Shown one piece after another: positions 50,775 through 59,646 of a stretch of 64,000 bases of DNA. Origin of the DNA: UBA285 sp049970695 (lineage in GTDB: Archaea > Thermoproteota > Thermoprotei_A > Sulfolobales > Desulfurococcaceae); assembly GCA_049970695.1 (NCBI GenBank), contig JBMFML010000005.1, positions 17,062-81,061 on the forward strand, read 5' to 3'. The notes below the pieces were generated by a model. That model had not been told where the DNA came from, made no database searches, and saw only the letters and a list, made by a program, of their open reading frames with translations. The translations under genes and the position numbers were made by a program. Each line of letters starts with the position of its first letter. Position 1 is the stretch's first letter.

Positions 50775-52220
50775 TCAGCCAGCTAGCCGCGACTTGTAGA
50801 GCCCGGCTTCTACCAGCCCTACTACGGGTATCGAAATCCACGAGGGCCTGTACAGCGACTCGTAGTAGAGCTCGTACACGGCTCTCTCGACTATCCAGGG
50901 GTACAGGTAGAGCCAGGGCTTTCTCGCCACGCGCAACTCGTTGGGTGCTAGGAGGCCTGTGCCAAGCATTCTCGCGAGGTAGCTGTAGCACATCGCCAGG
51001 ACGTGCTTTAGCCTCCACTCGAGAGACGGGTCCTTTTCGAGCATTAGTAGCGAGGCCCTGTGCCTAGGCAAGTTAAGGGCGCTCATGATGGCGGCGTGCG
51101 AGAGGTAGTGGAAGCTCCTAACCATGGAGGCGAGGTCTCGCAGCAGGGGCTCCTTGGCAGTCCTCTCAGCGCCGCTCCTCCCCGGCTCGCCCTCGAAGTC
51201 TGTCACTACAAAGTCCAGTACTCCATCACCAGTGTAGACCATTTGAGCCAGGTGGAGGTCTTGGTGAGTCCTCGCCTTGTAGAGCTCCGTGTTCTTCTCC
51301 ATGAGCGACAATGCGTCTTCCACCACGCCGAGGGCCTTTTTCTCCACTAGGCCCCTCCAGTACTCGAGCTCTTCTGCCTCGCCGCGGGGCAGGGAGGAGG
51401 CGTGCTCGTCAATGTTCCTCAGCGCGCTCTCCAGCATCCTGGTCGTCCTGGAGGACCAGGCAGAGACGTCGCTGCTGGCCACGGGCTCGGGCCCGAAGAA
51501 GGGGTCGTCGGCTGGGTGGTTCAGCGCAATGTGCATTTCGGCAACGACTACTCCGAGCTTTGAGGCAAGCCCCACTCTATCCCCGGCAGCACCGCGCGAA
51601 AGCCTCTCGACGAGCGCAGAGTAGAATGGCGCCCCGCCATCGGCCACGCCGCTGACCCTGTCCATCAATATCCCCGCGGCGCGGTCTCTGTAGTAGAAGA
51701 GCGCCCTTACCCTGGGCGCGTGCTTGTAGCCTCTCTTGGCGAGCCTCTCGAGCATCTTGGCTTCGAAGCCCACTTCTGGCAGTAGCCTGTAGCTCTTCAG
51801 CACGAGGCTGCCTAGTTGCGTGGAGTACTCGACTATAGAGTTCGTAGACTCGAGTGTCACCGGCTTGGCTTCAAGCACGCGGAGCCCCTTCAAGTCGAAG
51901 TCTCCGAGCACCCTCACGCTCAGGCTCTCGAGGCCCTGGATCAGCAAGGGGTAGTCGGGCAGGTACTCGGCCTCGACGAAGCAGGCCTCCTCGGTGCAGA
52001 AGCCCCGAGAAGAGAGCTCGCTGGGAATGCTCGGCACTACTGCAAGTGGCAGTTGGAAGAGCAGGCCACGAGACTCCAAGACCAGGTACAGCAGCCTGCC
52101 GTACTCCTCGTAGTAGTACAGCTCCACTCTCTGCCTAGCTCCCTTCCAAGGCCACCACCTGGCACTCGGCAAGTACTCCTCCTCCAAGTGCTTCAAGACC
52201 TCGCCAATGTTGGGGTCCAA
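50775..52220 (-). CDS. Maltokinase-like sugar kinase
   Basis: This roughly 481-residue protein of the aminoglycoside-phosphotransferase fold has the maltokinase signature: HQDLHLAQMVYT as catalytic loop and VVTDFEGEPGRSGAERTAKEPLLRDLASMVRSFHYL. The N-terminal cap LEEEYLPSARWWPWKG also matches Mak/Pep2. It would phosphorylate maltose or a related disaccharide. No trehalose synthase or GlgE is adjacent. TTG 52220 has GGTG 6 nt upstream. It diverges from the ThiN-regulator operon. Confidence 0.85.
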   Translation of the reverse strand: MDPNIGEVLKHLEEEYLPSARWWPWKGARQRVELYYYEEYGRLLYLVLESRGLLFQLPLAVVPSIPSELSSRGFCTEEACFVEAEYLPDYPLLIQGLESLSVRVLGDFDLKGLRVLEAKPVTLESTNSIVEYSTQLGSLVLKSYRLLPEVGFEAKMLERLAKRGYKHAPRVRALFYYRDRAAGILMDRVSGVADGGAPFYSALVERLSRGAAGDRVGLASKLGVVVAEMHIALNHPADDPFFGPEPVASSDVSAWSSRTTRMLESALRNIDEHASSLPRGEAEELEYWRGLVEKKALGVVEDALSLMEKNTELYKARTHQDLHLAQMVYTGDGVLDFVVTDFEGEPGRSGAERTAKEPLLRDLASMVRSFHYLSHAAIMSALNLPRHRASLLMLEKDPSLEWRLKHVLAMCYSYLARMLGTGLLAPNELRVARKPWLYLYPWIVERAVYELYYESLYRPSWISIPVVGLVEAGLYKSRLAG

Positions 52221-52274
52221 CCCAGGCACCCACCGGAGTTCCAGTAATACTCCACGGGGGCCTACAGCTCGAAG

Positions 52275-52303
52275 TACTTATATGTCGTAATACGCCATAA
52301 GTA
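52275..52303. promoter_or_regulatory. Inverted repeat in divergent promoter
   Basis: TACTTAT (52275-52281) and ATAAGTA (52297-52303) form a 7-bp inverted repeat with 15-nt spacer between the maltokinase and the regulator operon. The left arm includes the TATA-like CTTATATG. It could be an operator, for example for the ThiN-domain regulator encoded downstream, but no experiment supports this. Confidence 0.4.
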
Positions 52304-52320
52304 GGCATCCTGGGGATTGC

Positions 52321-53019
52321 TTGCTTACAAGCGACTACGTTGGCAGGCTCTACGCGTTTCTCGAGAAGTACGGAGAAAAGGGGCTCGTAGTACTCAAGGC
52401 AGCCTACGAAATAGCCACAGACCCCAGCGTTGACCACAGGCTCGGCGACTTCAGCTTTAAGCACCTCGCGCTAAAGCTGGCCTCAATGGGGCTCAACTAC
52501 AACCCAGCCAACCTCCTTAGAATACTCGAAAAGGAGTATGGGGTCATCGAGAAGACGTACTCGTCTTCAAACCAGACGTGGTGGAGGTTCCTGGACCTAG
52601 AGGCGGTGAGGAGCGTTATTAGCGAGTACTTCGGAGCACCCTTGAGCGACCCGAAAATCAGGGCGCTGCTAGTCAAGTACAAGAGCATTGAGCCCGGGAG
52701 GCTAATCGAGTGGCTCAAGAAGCTGCTTGCCAAGGAGAACCTGAGTAGCGTGGAGAAAGAAGAGTTCAAGGCATTTGCCTTCAGAGAGCTGGACAAGATC
52801 ACGGCGCTGCTCGAAGAAATGCAGAAGTACGAAGACGTGTTCAGGGGCGAGATAGCTGCATTGCTGGAGATACTGAGCCTCGCAGAAGCCGTTTCGAGCA
52901 GGCTTGAAAAGCCTGGACTCAGATACGCGAGTCAGGGGCGTGGTGTAGTGCTCAGTGCTAGTGCTCGAAGTAGCCTACTCAAAGATACTGCCAGCACTGA
53001 GAGGCATTCTCTCACATAA
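52321..53019 (+). CDS. Hypothetical helical protein upstream of ThiN regulator
   Basis: This 232-residue, mostly helical protein is unknown to me. Residues 1-110 could include a winged helix (FKHLALKLASMGLNYNPANLLRILEKEYG); the later part is coiled-coil-like (FRELDKITALLEEMQKYEDV). TTG 52321 follows GGGGAT. Its last 65 nt overlap the start of the next gene in another frame; the final 20 residues are Ser/Thr-rich and look non-native, so the true end may have been extended by stop loss. Confidence 0.7.
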   Translation: MLTSDYVGRLYAFLEKYGEKGLVVLKAAYEIATDPSVDHRLGDFSFKHLALKLASMGLNYNPANLLRILEKEYGVIEKTYSSSNQTWWRFLDLEAVRSVISEYFGAPLSDPKIRALLVKYKSIEPGRLIEWLKKLLAKENLSSVEKEEFKAFAFRELDKITALLEEMQKYEDVFRGEIAALLEILSLAEAVSSRLEKPGLRYASQGRGVVLSASARSSLLKDTASTERHSLT

Positions 53020-53827
53020 GCTGGCGGAGAGGGGGCTTAGCCAGCGCAAGATAGCCCACTACCTTGGCGTGACCCAGCCGCTGATCAGCAAGCTCCTCAA
53101 AAAGCCCCTGGAGAGCTACTACGCGGAACTCGAGAAAGCGGGGGTCTCTAGAGACCTCGTAGAGGGCTACGCAGAAGTCCTGGTAGACCTGGCTACCTCG
53201 GGGGAGTACGCGAGGTTTGTAGCAACCTCGTACAGCGTGGTAAACCAGCTTGCGGCAAGAGCCCTGTGCTCGAGGGCCGACTTGAAGAGCCTCTGCTACA
53301 GTGGCCTCTTAGTAGACCCGGACGTGGAGTTTTACAAGAGCGTTCTCTTCAGAGTTCTCGGCATCAGCGGCTTGGCCAAGGTCATACCAGAAGTCGGCTC
53401 AAACCTCGCTTACGCCCCAAAGCCCCCGGCGAGCACGAGCGACATAGTAGGCCTCACTGGTGGAATAGCGAGGGTTGCAGGCGGCGTCACCTTCTACGGA
53501 GAGCCCATGTTTGGCGGTAGTAGGCACGTTGCGAGAGTCCTCTTAGTGGCTTCGAAGTACAATCCGAAGCTGAGGTTTTGCATGAACGTCAAGTGCAGCG
53601 GCTTCCTCGAAAGGGCCCTCGTAGAAAGCGGCGTGAGAGTGGAGAGCAGCGGTCCCCACCTAAGCCCCGAAGACTTCTGGACGGGCATTGAAGAAGCAGC
53701 GAGGAACAAGCCTAACATTATATGCGACTACGGAGGCCTGGGCCTCGAGCCAGTTGCATACGTCTTTGCTATTAGCCCCGACGAGCTAGTGTCCTTACTG
53801 GAGCTGGTTGTGCGTGTCTGGGGATGA
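52955..53827 (+). CDS. HTH-ThiN domain transcriptional regulator (ThiR-like)
   Basis: Residues 20-60 form a helix-turn-helix (LAERGLSQRKIAHYLGVTQPLISKLL). The C-terminal 180 residues are a ThiN domain (LTGGIARVAGGVTFYGEPMFGGSRHVARVLL, then CSGFLERALVESG). Archaeal ThiR proteins of this build sense thiamine phosphates and control thiamine genes. No thiamine gene is adjacent; the downstream gene is panE, overlapping by 4 bp, so regulation of CoA synthesis or a stray location are both possible. The start is GTG 52955 or 52961. Confidence 0.88.
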   Translation: MLVLEVAYSKILPALRGILSHKLAERGLSQRKIAHYLGVTQPLISKLLKKPLESYYAELEKAGVSRDLVEGYAEVLVDLATSGEYARFVATSYSVVNQLAARALCSRADLKSLCYSGLLVDPDVEFYKSVLFRVLGISGLAKVIPEVGSNLAYAPKPPASTSDIVGLTGGIARVAGGVTFYGEPMFGGSRHVARVLLVASKYNPKLRFCMNVKCSGFLERALVESGVRVESSGPHLSPEDFWTGIEEAARNKPNIICDYGGLGLEPVAYVFAISPDELVSLLELVVRVWG

Positions 53828-54756
53828 GCGCTTACTCGGATGTCTGCATAATTGGTGGAGGCTCCGTAGGGGCGAGCCTCGCCTACTTCCTCTACAGGGC
53901 CGGGCTCAAGGGGGTTCCAGTATACTACGCGAGCTGGGAGAGCGTTGAGGCCGTTAAGAAGCAGGGGGGCATCCTGGTTGTAGACAAGCCCAGGGGTCTA
54001 GAGGCGCTGGTCCCAGTCGAGCCAAGGCACTACTCAGCGCCGGCAGACCGGTGCAGGTTTCTGCTAAACGCCGTAAAGGCCTACGACGTCGAGGAAAGCC
54101 TGGGCCTCGCCTCTAGGATAGCGGCACCGGGCGCTGTCCTTGTAATGCTGCAAAACGGCTTTGGCCCGCTGGAGCTCGCGGAAGAGAGGCTCGGCGGCCA
54201 CTTAACTGTAGCAGGAGGCGTCGTGTTCTTCGGCGCCGAGAGAGTGGAGAGGGCCAAGGTCGTGTACCACGGTGGAGACGCCGTTGTAGCGGGGTGCAGG
54301 AGGGCCCCCTGCGGGGAGCTCTCGGAGCTCTCGAGGCTCTTTAGGGCAGGCGGGCTCGACTTCAGAGTTGTCAGCGACGTGGACCGCTACAGGTGGCTCA
54401 AGCTCGCGCTAAACGCCGTAGTAAACCCGCTGACAGCCCTCGCGCGCGGGAGGAACAAGGTTGTCTTGAGCGAGGAGGGCGTCGAGCTCGCCTCGCTGAT
54501 AATCAGCGAAGTCTGCGAAGCCGCCAGGAAGCACGGCTACGAGCTCGACGCAGAGAGGCTCCTCGACTACGTGCTCAGGTCCGTGAAGAGCGTGGCGGAG
54601 AACACTTCCAGCATGGCGCAGGATCTGGCGTCGGGGAGGAGGACCGAGGTAGAGTTCATCAACGGCTTCGTGGCGAGAGAGCTGGGGCGGCCTCTCAGCG
54701 TCAATAGAGTTCTAGAGCTCTTGGTTAAATTGGCGGAGAGGGCTAGTCGCACATAG
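53824..54756 (+). CDS. panE: 2-dehydropantoate 2-reductase
   Basis: This enzyme reduces ketopantoate to pantoate with NAD(P)H in CoA synthesis. It has an N-terminal Rossmann motif GGGSVGASLA, MLQNGFG, the catalytic Lys in YRWLKLALNAVVNPLTAL, and SSMAQDLASGRRTEVEFINGF. The length of 310 residues is normal. ATG 53824 overlaps the regulator stop. It is followed 39 bp later by panB. Confidence 0.93.
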   Translation: MSAYSDVCIIGGGSVGASLAYFLYRAGLKGVPVYYASWESVEAVKKQGGILVVDKPRGLEALVPVEPRHYSAPADRCRFLLNAVKAYDVEESLGLASRIAAPGAVLVMLQNGFGPLELAEERLGGHLTVAGGVVFFGAERVERAKVVYHGGDAVVAGCRRAPCGELSELSRLFRAGGLDFRVVSDVDRYRWLKLALNAVVNPLTALARGRNKVVLSEEGVELASLIISEVCEAARKHGYELDAERLLDYVLRSVKSVAENTSSMAQDLASGRRTEVEFINGFVARELGRPLSVNRVLELLVKLAERASRT

Positions 54757-54795
54757 GTACGTGCGTGAAAACACGCCAACACGGGCCGGAGGGCC

Positions 54796-55611
54796 TTGAA
54801 GAGGGTTACTGTAAGAGACCTGCTCAAGATGAAGGGCTCTGAGAAAATAGCCATGGTCACCGCCTACGACTACTTGACTGCAAAGCTGGTTGACATGGCG
54901 GGAGTTGACGTAATACTCGTGGGAGACAGCGTCGGCATGGTCATCCACGGCTACGAGTCCACGCACCGCGTTACAATGGAAATGATGCTAATGCACACAG
55001 AGAGCGTTGCGAGGGCTAAGCCGAGGGCGCTGGTCGTCGGGGACATGCCCTTCCTCAGCTACGAGGCGAGCATCGAAGAAGCAGTGCGGAATGCCGGGCT
55101 CTTTGTGCGCGCCGGCGCGGATGCCGTGAAGCTCGAGGGGGGCAGCGAAATGGCGGATGTCGTAAGGGCCATTGTGAGAGCCGGAATACCAGTCATGGGG
55201 CACATAGGGCTCAACCCGCAGAGAGCACTGCTCATAGGCGGCTACAGGAAGCGGGGCCTCACGGACAAGGAGAGGGAGAAGATACTGGAAGACGCGAGAG
55301 AGCTCGAGAGGGCCGGCGCCTTCTCGCTGGTAATAGAGTACACGGCTGCAGACGTAGCCGAAGAAGTCACGAGAGAGGTCTCCATTCCCACGATATGCAT
55401 TGGAAGCGGCCCGCACTGCGACGGCCAGGTACTCGTGATAACAGACCTGCTCGGGCTCACCGAGAACCCGCCGCCCTTTGCCAAGGCCTACGCGAATTTG
55501 AGAGAAGTCATTGTAAGCGCCGTCAGGAAGTACGTTGAGGAAGTCAAGTCGGGGGCCTTCCCCTCCCGCGAGCACTACTTCTACTCGCACGAGAAGAAGA
55601 GCAAGCAGTAA
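54796..55611 (+). CDS. panB: 3-methyl-2-oxobutanoate hydroxymethyltransferase
   Basis: PanB adds a hydroxymethyl group from methylene-tetrahydropterin to ketoisovalerate, giving ketopantoate. The motifs MVTAYDYLTAKL, ILVGDSVGMVIHG, VVGDMPFLSYEAS, VKLEGG and VMGHIGLNPQ are complete, with the catalytic Glu in LVIEYTAADV. Length is 271 residues. TTG 54796 has GGAGGG just upstream. The one-carbon donor ties it to the glycine cleavage genes in this window. Confidence 0.95.
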   Translation: MKRVTVRDLLKMKGSEKIAMVTAYDYLTAKLVDMAGVDVILVGDSVGMVIHGYESTHRVTMEMMLMHTESVARAKPRALVVGDMPFLSYEASIEEAVRNAGLFVRAGADAVKLEGGSEMADVVRAIVRAGIPVMGHIGLNPQRALLIGGYRKRGLTDKEREKILEDARELERAGAFSLVIEYTAADVAEEVTREVSIPTICIGSGPHCDGQVLVITDLLGLTENPPPFAKAYANLREVIVSAVRKYVEEVKSGAFPSREHYFYSHEKKSKQ

Positions 55612-55636
55612 AAAATGCTTAATAAGCGCCAGCTGA

Positions 55637-55984
55637 ATAGAGTACTACACGACGCAGGAGCCCAAGCCCATACCAAGAGGCACGGTTCTAGTAGTAGACT
55701 ACGGAGGCCAGTACACGCACCTCCTGGCTAGGAGGTTCAGGGAACTCGGAGTACTATCCCTAGTAGAGCCCTACTACAAGGTAAAGCAGCTAGACCTCAG
55801 AGACTACCCCGCCATAGTCCTCTCCGGCGACCACGGGGGCGCGGCGCTTGCAAGCGGCGAAGTCGAGGAGTCGGCTGAGAGAATCCTCAGAGAGGCACCG
55901 GCACCAGTCCTCGGAGTAAACTACGGACACCTGCTCCTCGCTAGAGTATTAGGTGGAGGCCTGAGCGGCGGGTGCGGCGAGTAA
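55637..55984 (+). pseudogene. Truncated GMP-synthase-type glutamine amidotransferase, active-site Cys replaced
   Basis: The frame reads VLVVDYGGQYTHLLARRF, then YPAIVLSGDHGG, then VLGVNYGHLLLARVLGG, which is the first half of a GuaA-type class I amidotransferase. The nucleophile motif GVCYGHQ has become GVNYGHL, so glutamine cannot be hydrolysed. The frame stops soon after, without the catalytic His-Glu or the ATP-pyrophosphatase domain. No ATG, GTG or TTG start is available; only ATA codons (55637, 55670) precede the domain. A TTAATAAG element lies at about 55619. I regard it as a decayed gene. Confidence 0.75.
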
Positions 55985-56220
55985 TTAGGGTAAGCTGGAG
56001 CTTGGCGCAGCGCCTTCAAAACCGGGCCTCCACAGCGGCCTCGAGGCGCAGCCCCCAAAGGCGGAGAGCCGTCGGAGCTGCGATTTCCCCGGAGCACCCA
56101 CTTCAGTCCCGGCGGGAGGCGCGCCGACCGCTGGGATCGCCGCGGTTCTCCAGTTAGAGCCGCGGACTCTTTTAAGCGTAGTTCAAGACTTCGAGGTCTC
56201 GGGGGGGCGTGTTCAGCGCG
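55985..56220. other. GC-rich non-coding stretch between guaA remnant and ABC exporter
   Basis: No credible coding frame is seen. The DNA is noticeably more GC-rich than its surroundings and contains a hairpin GCGGTTCTC-cagtta-GAGCCGC at about 56135-56162, followed by CTTTTAAG. In hyperthermophiles such stretches can be structured RNAs, or this may be the degenerated rest of the guaA gene plus a terminator. It is not a tRNA as far as I can see. Confidence 0.35.
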
Positions 56221-57507
56221 CTAGCCGGCTTTCCTCCGCAGCTTGAGCCTCACGCCCAGTATCACTATGTCCCTATTGAACAGGTGTGTTGCAATTAGTG
56301 TTAGTGCTGCAGAAAACGCTACTGCAGTGGCTACCGATACAAGCCCGTAGAGGGGCCGCCCAGTTACTAGTGAAAGCACGTAGAGCGCTGGCATAGGGAC
56401 TACTAGCAGCCCGGAGACCACTGCCAGCTCGAGGCTCGGCTCAAGCCCCACGAAGAAGAAGGCGAGGGCGAGCCCGAAGTAGACCATGGTCACGGGGGTT
56501 ATTAGTATCGATGCAGATCTCTCATCTGATGAAAGAGAGCCCAGCACTATGCCGAGGGCGCCGGACGAGTAGAGCCCCAGCGGCAGGGCCACGGCTATCG
56601 ATACCAGTATAGACTGGGCAACGTCAAAGCCGAGCGCGCTCGACGCCCAGCACAAGACCTCGGCCACGTTGGACCCTACGCCGCCGGCTCCTTGACCAGG
56701 TGCCGAAGCGGCTATCCAAGCCACCACGCCGAGGAGCCCTGCGAGGTACGCTGCTGAGAAAATCAGCGAGGCCACGGACGCCCCGATAATCTTGGCCAGG
56801 ACAACCCTGCTCCTCTTAATGGGCTGAGAGAGGAGCATTTCAAAGGCCTTCTCTACTTTTTCCATTGCCACGAGCTGGGCAGCGTAGCCAGCGGTAGACC
56901 CAGCGACTATTCCAATTAGCAGCGACAACATGGTCACAAGGGTTAGGAAACCCAGCAAGGCGTCGGGGCTCACTTCCCTCCCGTAGAAGATCATGGTGCC
57001 GGAGACTACTACGGGCTTGTCTTTGTAGACCTCTACGCCGTAGACCTCCTTCACAGCGCGCGAAATAACGCCCTTCAGCACTCCACTAATGGATGGGAGT
57101 AGGCTGGCCCTCGCCTGAATTCCAATCTGAGACACCGTGTCTGCCCTGACGGAGCCGTAGATGAACACTGGGGCTCCGGGAGTCGTCGCGTTTTCTGTGA
57201 AGCCCCTCGCCAACACTATTCCAACACCGGCTTTTTCAACGGCTTCTTCGAGGTTTCTGTAGACCTCGACTCTGCCTCTAGCAGTCTCGTTGAGCAGCTC
57301 AACGACTTTCCTAGTGAGCGCTGTGTCCTCCTCGAGTACTACTCCGAGGCGCATTGCAAGGACGGCTTCGGCTGCTTGCTGAACGCCCTTCGCGGTCATG
57401 CCGCCAATGGCGCCGTAGAATGCGATGAGCACTACTATCGACAGTATGAAGGCTGGGTTTTTGAGAAAGGCCTTTATCTCCCTCTTAACGAGCACTAGCA
57501 GGACCAC
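56221..57507 (-). CDS. ABC-2 type permease (NatB-like)
   Basis: This roughly 428-residue permease has a membrane helix near the N-terminus, an extracellular domain of about 150 residues (FTENATTPGAPVFIYGSV) and five to six helices in the C-terminal half, with EKVEKAFEMLLSQPIKRSRVVLAK, the hallmark coupling segment of NatB/YhaP-type exporters. GTG 57507 has GGTG 6 nt upstream; earlier GTGs at 57516 and 57513 are inside that motif. It overlaps the ATPase gene by 23 bp. Confidence 0.88.
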   Translation of the reverse strand: MVLLVLVKREIKAFLKNPAFILSIVVLIAFYGAIGGMTAKGVQQAAEAVLAMRLGVVLEEDTALTRKVVELLNETARGRVEVYRNLEEAVEKAGVGIVLARGFTENATTPGAPVFIYGSVRADTVSQIGIQARASLLPSISGVLKGVISRAVKEVYGVEVYKDKPVVVSGTMIFYGREVSPDALLGFLTLVTMLSLLIGIVAGSTAGYAAQLVAMEKVEKAFEMLLSQPIKRSRVVLAKIIGASVASLIFSAAYLAGLLGVVAWIAASAPGQGAGGVGSNVAEVLCWASSALGFDVAQSILVSIAVALPLGLYSSGALGIVLGSLSSDERSASILITPVTMVYFGLALAFFFVGLEPSLELAVVSGLLVVPMPALYVLSLVTGRPLYGLVSVATAVAFSAALTLIATHLFNRDIVILGVRLKLRRKAG

Positions 57508-58258
57508 TGGCACCACCCAGCGTGGCTTCTTTGAGCTTTACAAAGACTTCTTCGAGGTTGCTGGCGCCAAGCTTGCGCTTCAGCTCTTCCGGGGTCCCCT
57601 CTCCTATGAGCCTCCCAGCGTAGATCATTCCGACCCTGTCGGCCATGTACTCTACTTCGAGCATGTTGTGGCTGCTCATCAGCACTGTTATGCCGTGCTC
57701 TCTGTTGTACTTCTTGACGAGGCTCCTGACTTGCAAGGCCTTCTCCACGTCAAGCCCCGCCGTGGGCTCGTCGAGCACGAGCAGCCTCGGCTTCATTGCG
57801 AGGACCACGCTTAAAGCTAGTATCCTCTTCATGCCCTTGCTATAGGTCCTCACGGGCCTCTTCAGGTCCTCGCCGAGCCCCGATATCTCAATCGCCTCGC
57901 CCACGGCTTCTTCAAGCCTCCTGCCCGAAAACCTCAGAGACAGCATAAACCTCACGAAGTCCATTCCCGAAAGGTCCCTGTAGGCCCCGGCCTCCTCGGG
58001 CAGGTAGCCTATTAGCGAGCGGGCCTTCAGGGGCTCCTTGACCACGTCCACTCCATATACCCTCACGTAGCCCCCTGTAGGCTTCAAGAGCGTTGCAACA
58101 ATTCTCAGCGTAGTGGTCTTCCCGCTTCCATTAGGTCCTATCAGCGCGTAGACCTCGCCGTGCTTTACAGTAAAGGAGAGCCCGTTGAGCGCTACAACGC
58201 CCCCGCTGTAGACCTTGACCAGGTCTCTTACTTCCACGGCGTTTTCGAAGGCACTCAC
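57485..58258 (-). CDS. ABC transporter ATP-binding protein (NatA/DrrA-like)
   Basis: This 257-residue ATPase has Walker A GPNGSGKTT, a Q-loop in IGYLPEEAGAY, the signature TYSKGMKRILAL and Walker B LLVLDEPTAGLD, with the His in SSHNMLEVEY. It belongs to the DrrA/NatA exporter class and acts with the permease encoded just downstream. GTG 58258 has GGTG about 8 nt before it. It diverges from apgM. Confidence 0.93.
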   Translation of the reverse strand: MSAFENAVEVRDLVKVYSGGVVALNGLSFTVKHGEVYALIGPNGSGKTTTLRIVATLLKPTGGYVRVYGVDVVKEPLKARSLIGYLPEEAGAYRDLSGMDFVRFMLSLRFSGRRLEEAVGEAIEISGLGEDLKRPVRTYSKGMKRILALSVVLAMKPRLLVLDEPTAGLDVEKALQVRSLVKKYNREHGITVLMSSHNMLEVEYMADRVGMIYAGRLIGEGTPEELKRKLGASNLEEVFVKLKEATLGGASGPASAR

Positions 58259-58350
58259 TAGGCGAGCACCCCTGGCTGCCCATACGGGGTTTTTGACTAT
58301 TTAAGCTTCAGCGGCTTTTTAAACCGCACAGAGGTCCCCGGGTGCTGGAA

Positions 58351-59631
58351 GTGGCATACAAGTACAAGCTGGTGTACCTCGTAATTGATGGAGCGGCAGA
58401 CAGCCTCAGCGACCCGGTAACGACTCTCGAAGCGGCCCACAAGCCGGGCCTCGACTGGCTCGCAAAAAGCGGCGTCTGCGGCGTGGTCTACACAGTTGGC
58501 AGAGGCGTTGCACCCGAGAGCGACGAGGCCGTGATATCCATCCTCGGCTACGACCCGCACGAAGTATACACCGGCAGGGGCCCCCTCGAAGCCCTTGGAG
58601 CGGGAGTAGAGCTCAGAGAGGGCTACGAAGTAGCCTTTAGAGCGAACTTTGCAACAATAGACCCCACTACTCGCAGAATAGTCGATAGGAGGGTCGGGAG
58701 AAACCTCACAACTGAGGAAGCCAGGGAGCTCGCAAAGGCGCTCGAGCACGTGGAGCTGGGCATTTACGGCGGCTACGCCAGGGTAGTCGCGACCATAGGG
58801 CACAGGGCCGTTGTCATCATTGGCAGCAGAAGCGAGAAGCTCTCGCCCATGGTCAGCAACAACGACCCCGCCTACGCGAGAAAGGGCCTAGTGAGCATTG
58901 CAGCAGAGAAGTTCGAGCCCTTCGTTAAGCCAATTGAGCCCCTCGAAGACACCAGGGAAGCGAGGATAGCAGCCGAGCTCGCCAACAGGTTCTTCGAGCT
59001 GGCAGTGCAGGTGCTCTCAAAGCACCCCATCAACGAAAGGAGGGTAAGCAGGGGCGCGCTGCCAGCCAACGCACTACTCCTCAGAGACGCTGGTGGCAGG
59101 CTCCCAAGGGCCCAGCCCCTGACTGAAAAGTACAAGTGCGGGTTTGCCGTCTTGGCTGAAATGCCCGTGGAAGTCGGTATTGGAAGGGCTTTCGGAGCGC
59201 GCACCATTCCACTAGAGCCCCCTAGTGGAGACCCCCGCAGGGACTACGAGCTGAGGCTTAGGGCAACGCTCAGGGCCCTCGAAGAAAGCGACATAGTCTA
59301 CGTCCACTTGAAGGGCCCAGACGAGCCGGGGCACGATGGAGACTTCGAGCTCAAGAAGAAGAGGATCGAGGAAATAGACGAGTACTACGTCCAGCCGCTC
59401 CTGGAGCACGCCAGGGACAGGCTCGCAGTCCTCGTTACCTCTGACCACGCAACGCCGCCGAGCAAGAGGGCCCACACAGACGACCCAGTGCCGGCCGCCT
59501 TCTACGTGCCGGGCATAGAGCCCGACTCCGCTGAGAAGTTTACGGAGAGGGAGTGCCTCAAGGGCTCGCTCGGGGTTATTGAGCACGGCTGGCAGCTGCT
59601 GCCAGTAGTTCTCGAGAAGTACTTGAAGTAG
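58351..59631 (+). CDS. apgM: 2,3-bisphosphoglycerate-independent phosphoglycerate mutase, archaeal type
   Basis: ApgM interconverts 3- and 2-phosphoglycerate. It has the alkaline-phosphatase-superfamily metal sites: VIDGAADS, SDEAVISILGYDP with the phosphorylated Ser region, TGRGPLEALG, HLKGPDEPGHDGD and TSDHATPPSKRAHTDDPVP. The length of about 426 residues is normal. GTG 58351 has GGTG 6 nt upstream, preferred over GTG 58342. It is followed 15 bp later by pantoate kinase. Confidence 0.95.
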   Translation: MAYKYKLVYLVIDGAADSLSDPVTTLEAAHKPGLDWLAKSGVCGVVYTVGRGVAPESDEAVISILGYDPHEVYTGRGPLEALGAGVELREGYEVAFRANFATIDPTTRRIVDRRVGRNLTTEEARELAKALEHVELGIYGGYARVVATIGHRAVVIIGSRSEKLSPMVSNNDPAYARKGLVSIAAEKFEPFVKPIEPLEDTREARIAAELANRFFELAVQVLSKHPINERRVSRGALPANALLLRDAGGRLPRAQPLTEKYKCGFAVLAEMPVEVGIGRAFGARTIPLEPPSGDPRRDYELRLRATLRALEESDIVYVHLKGPDEPGHDGDFELKKKRIEEIDEYYVQPLLEHARDRLAVLVTSDHATPPSKRAHTDDPVPAAFYVPGIEPDSAEKFTERECLKGSLGVIEHGWQLLPVVLEKYLK

Positions 59632-59646
59632 CGGGGCCAGCCCGGC

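Noticed and set aside
55985..56220. Possible tRNA, RNase P RNA or SRP RNA in the GC-rich stretch
   Set aside because: No T-loop consensus, RNase P core or SRP helix-8 motif could be found on either strand.
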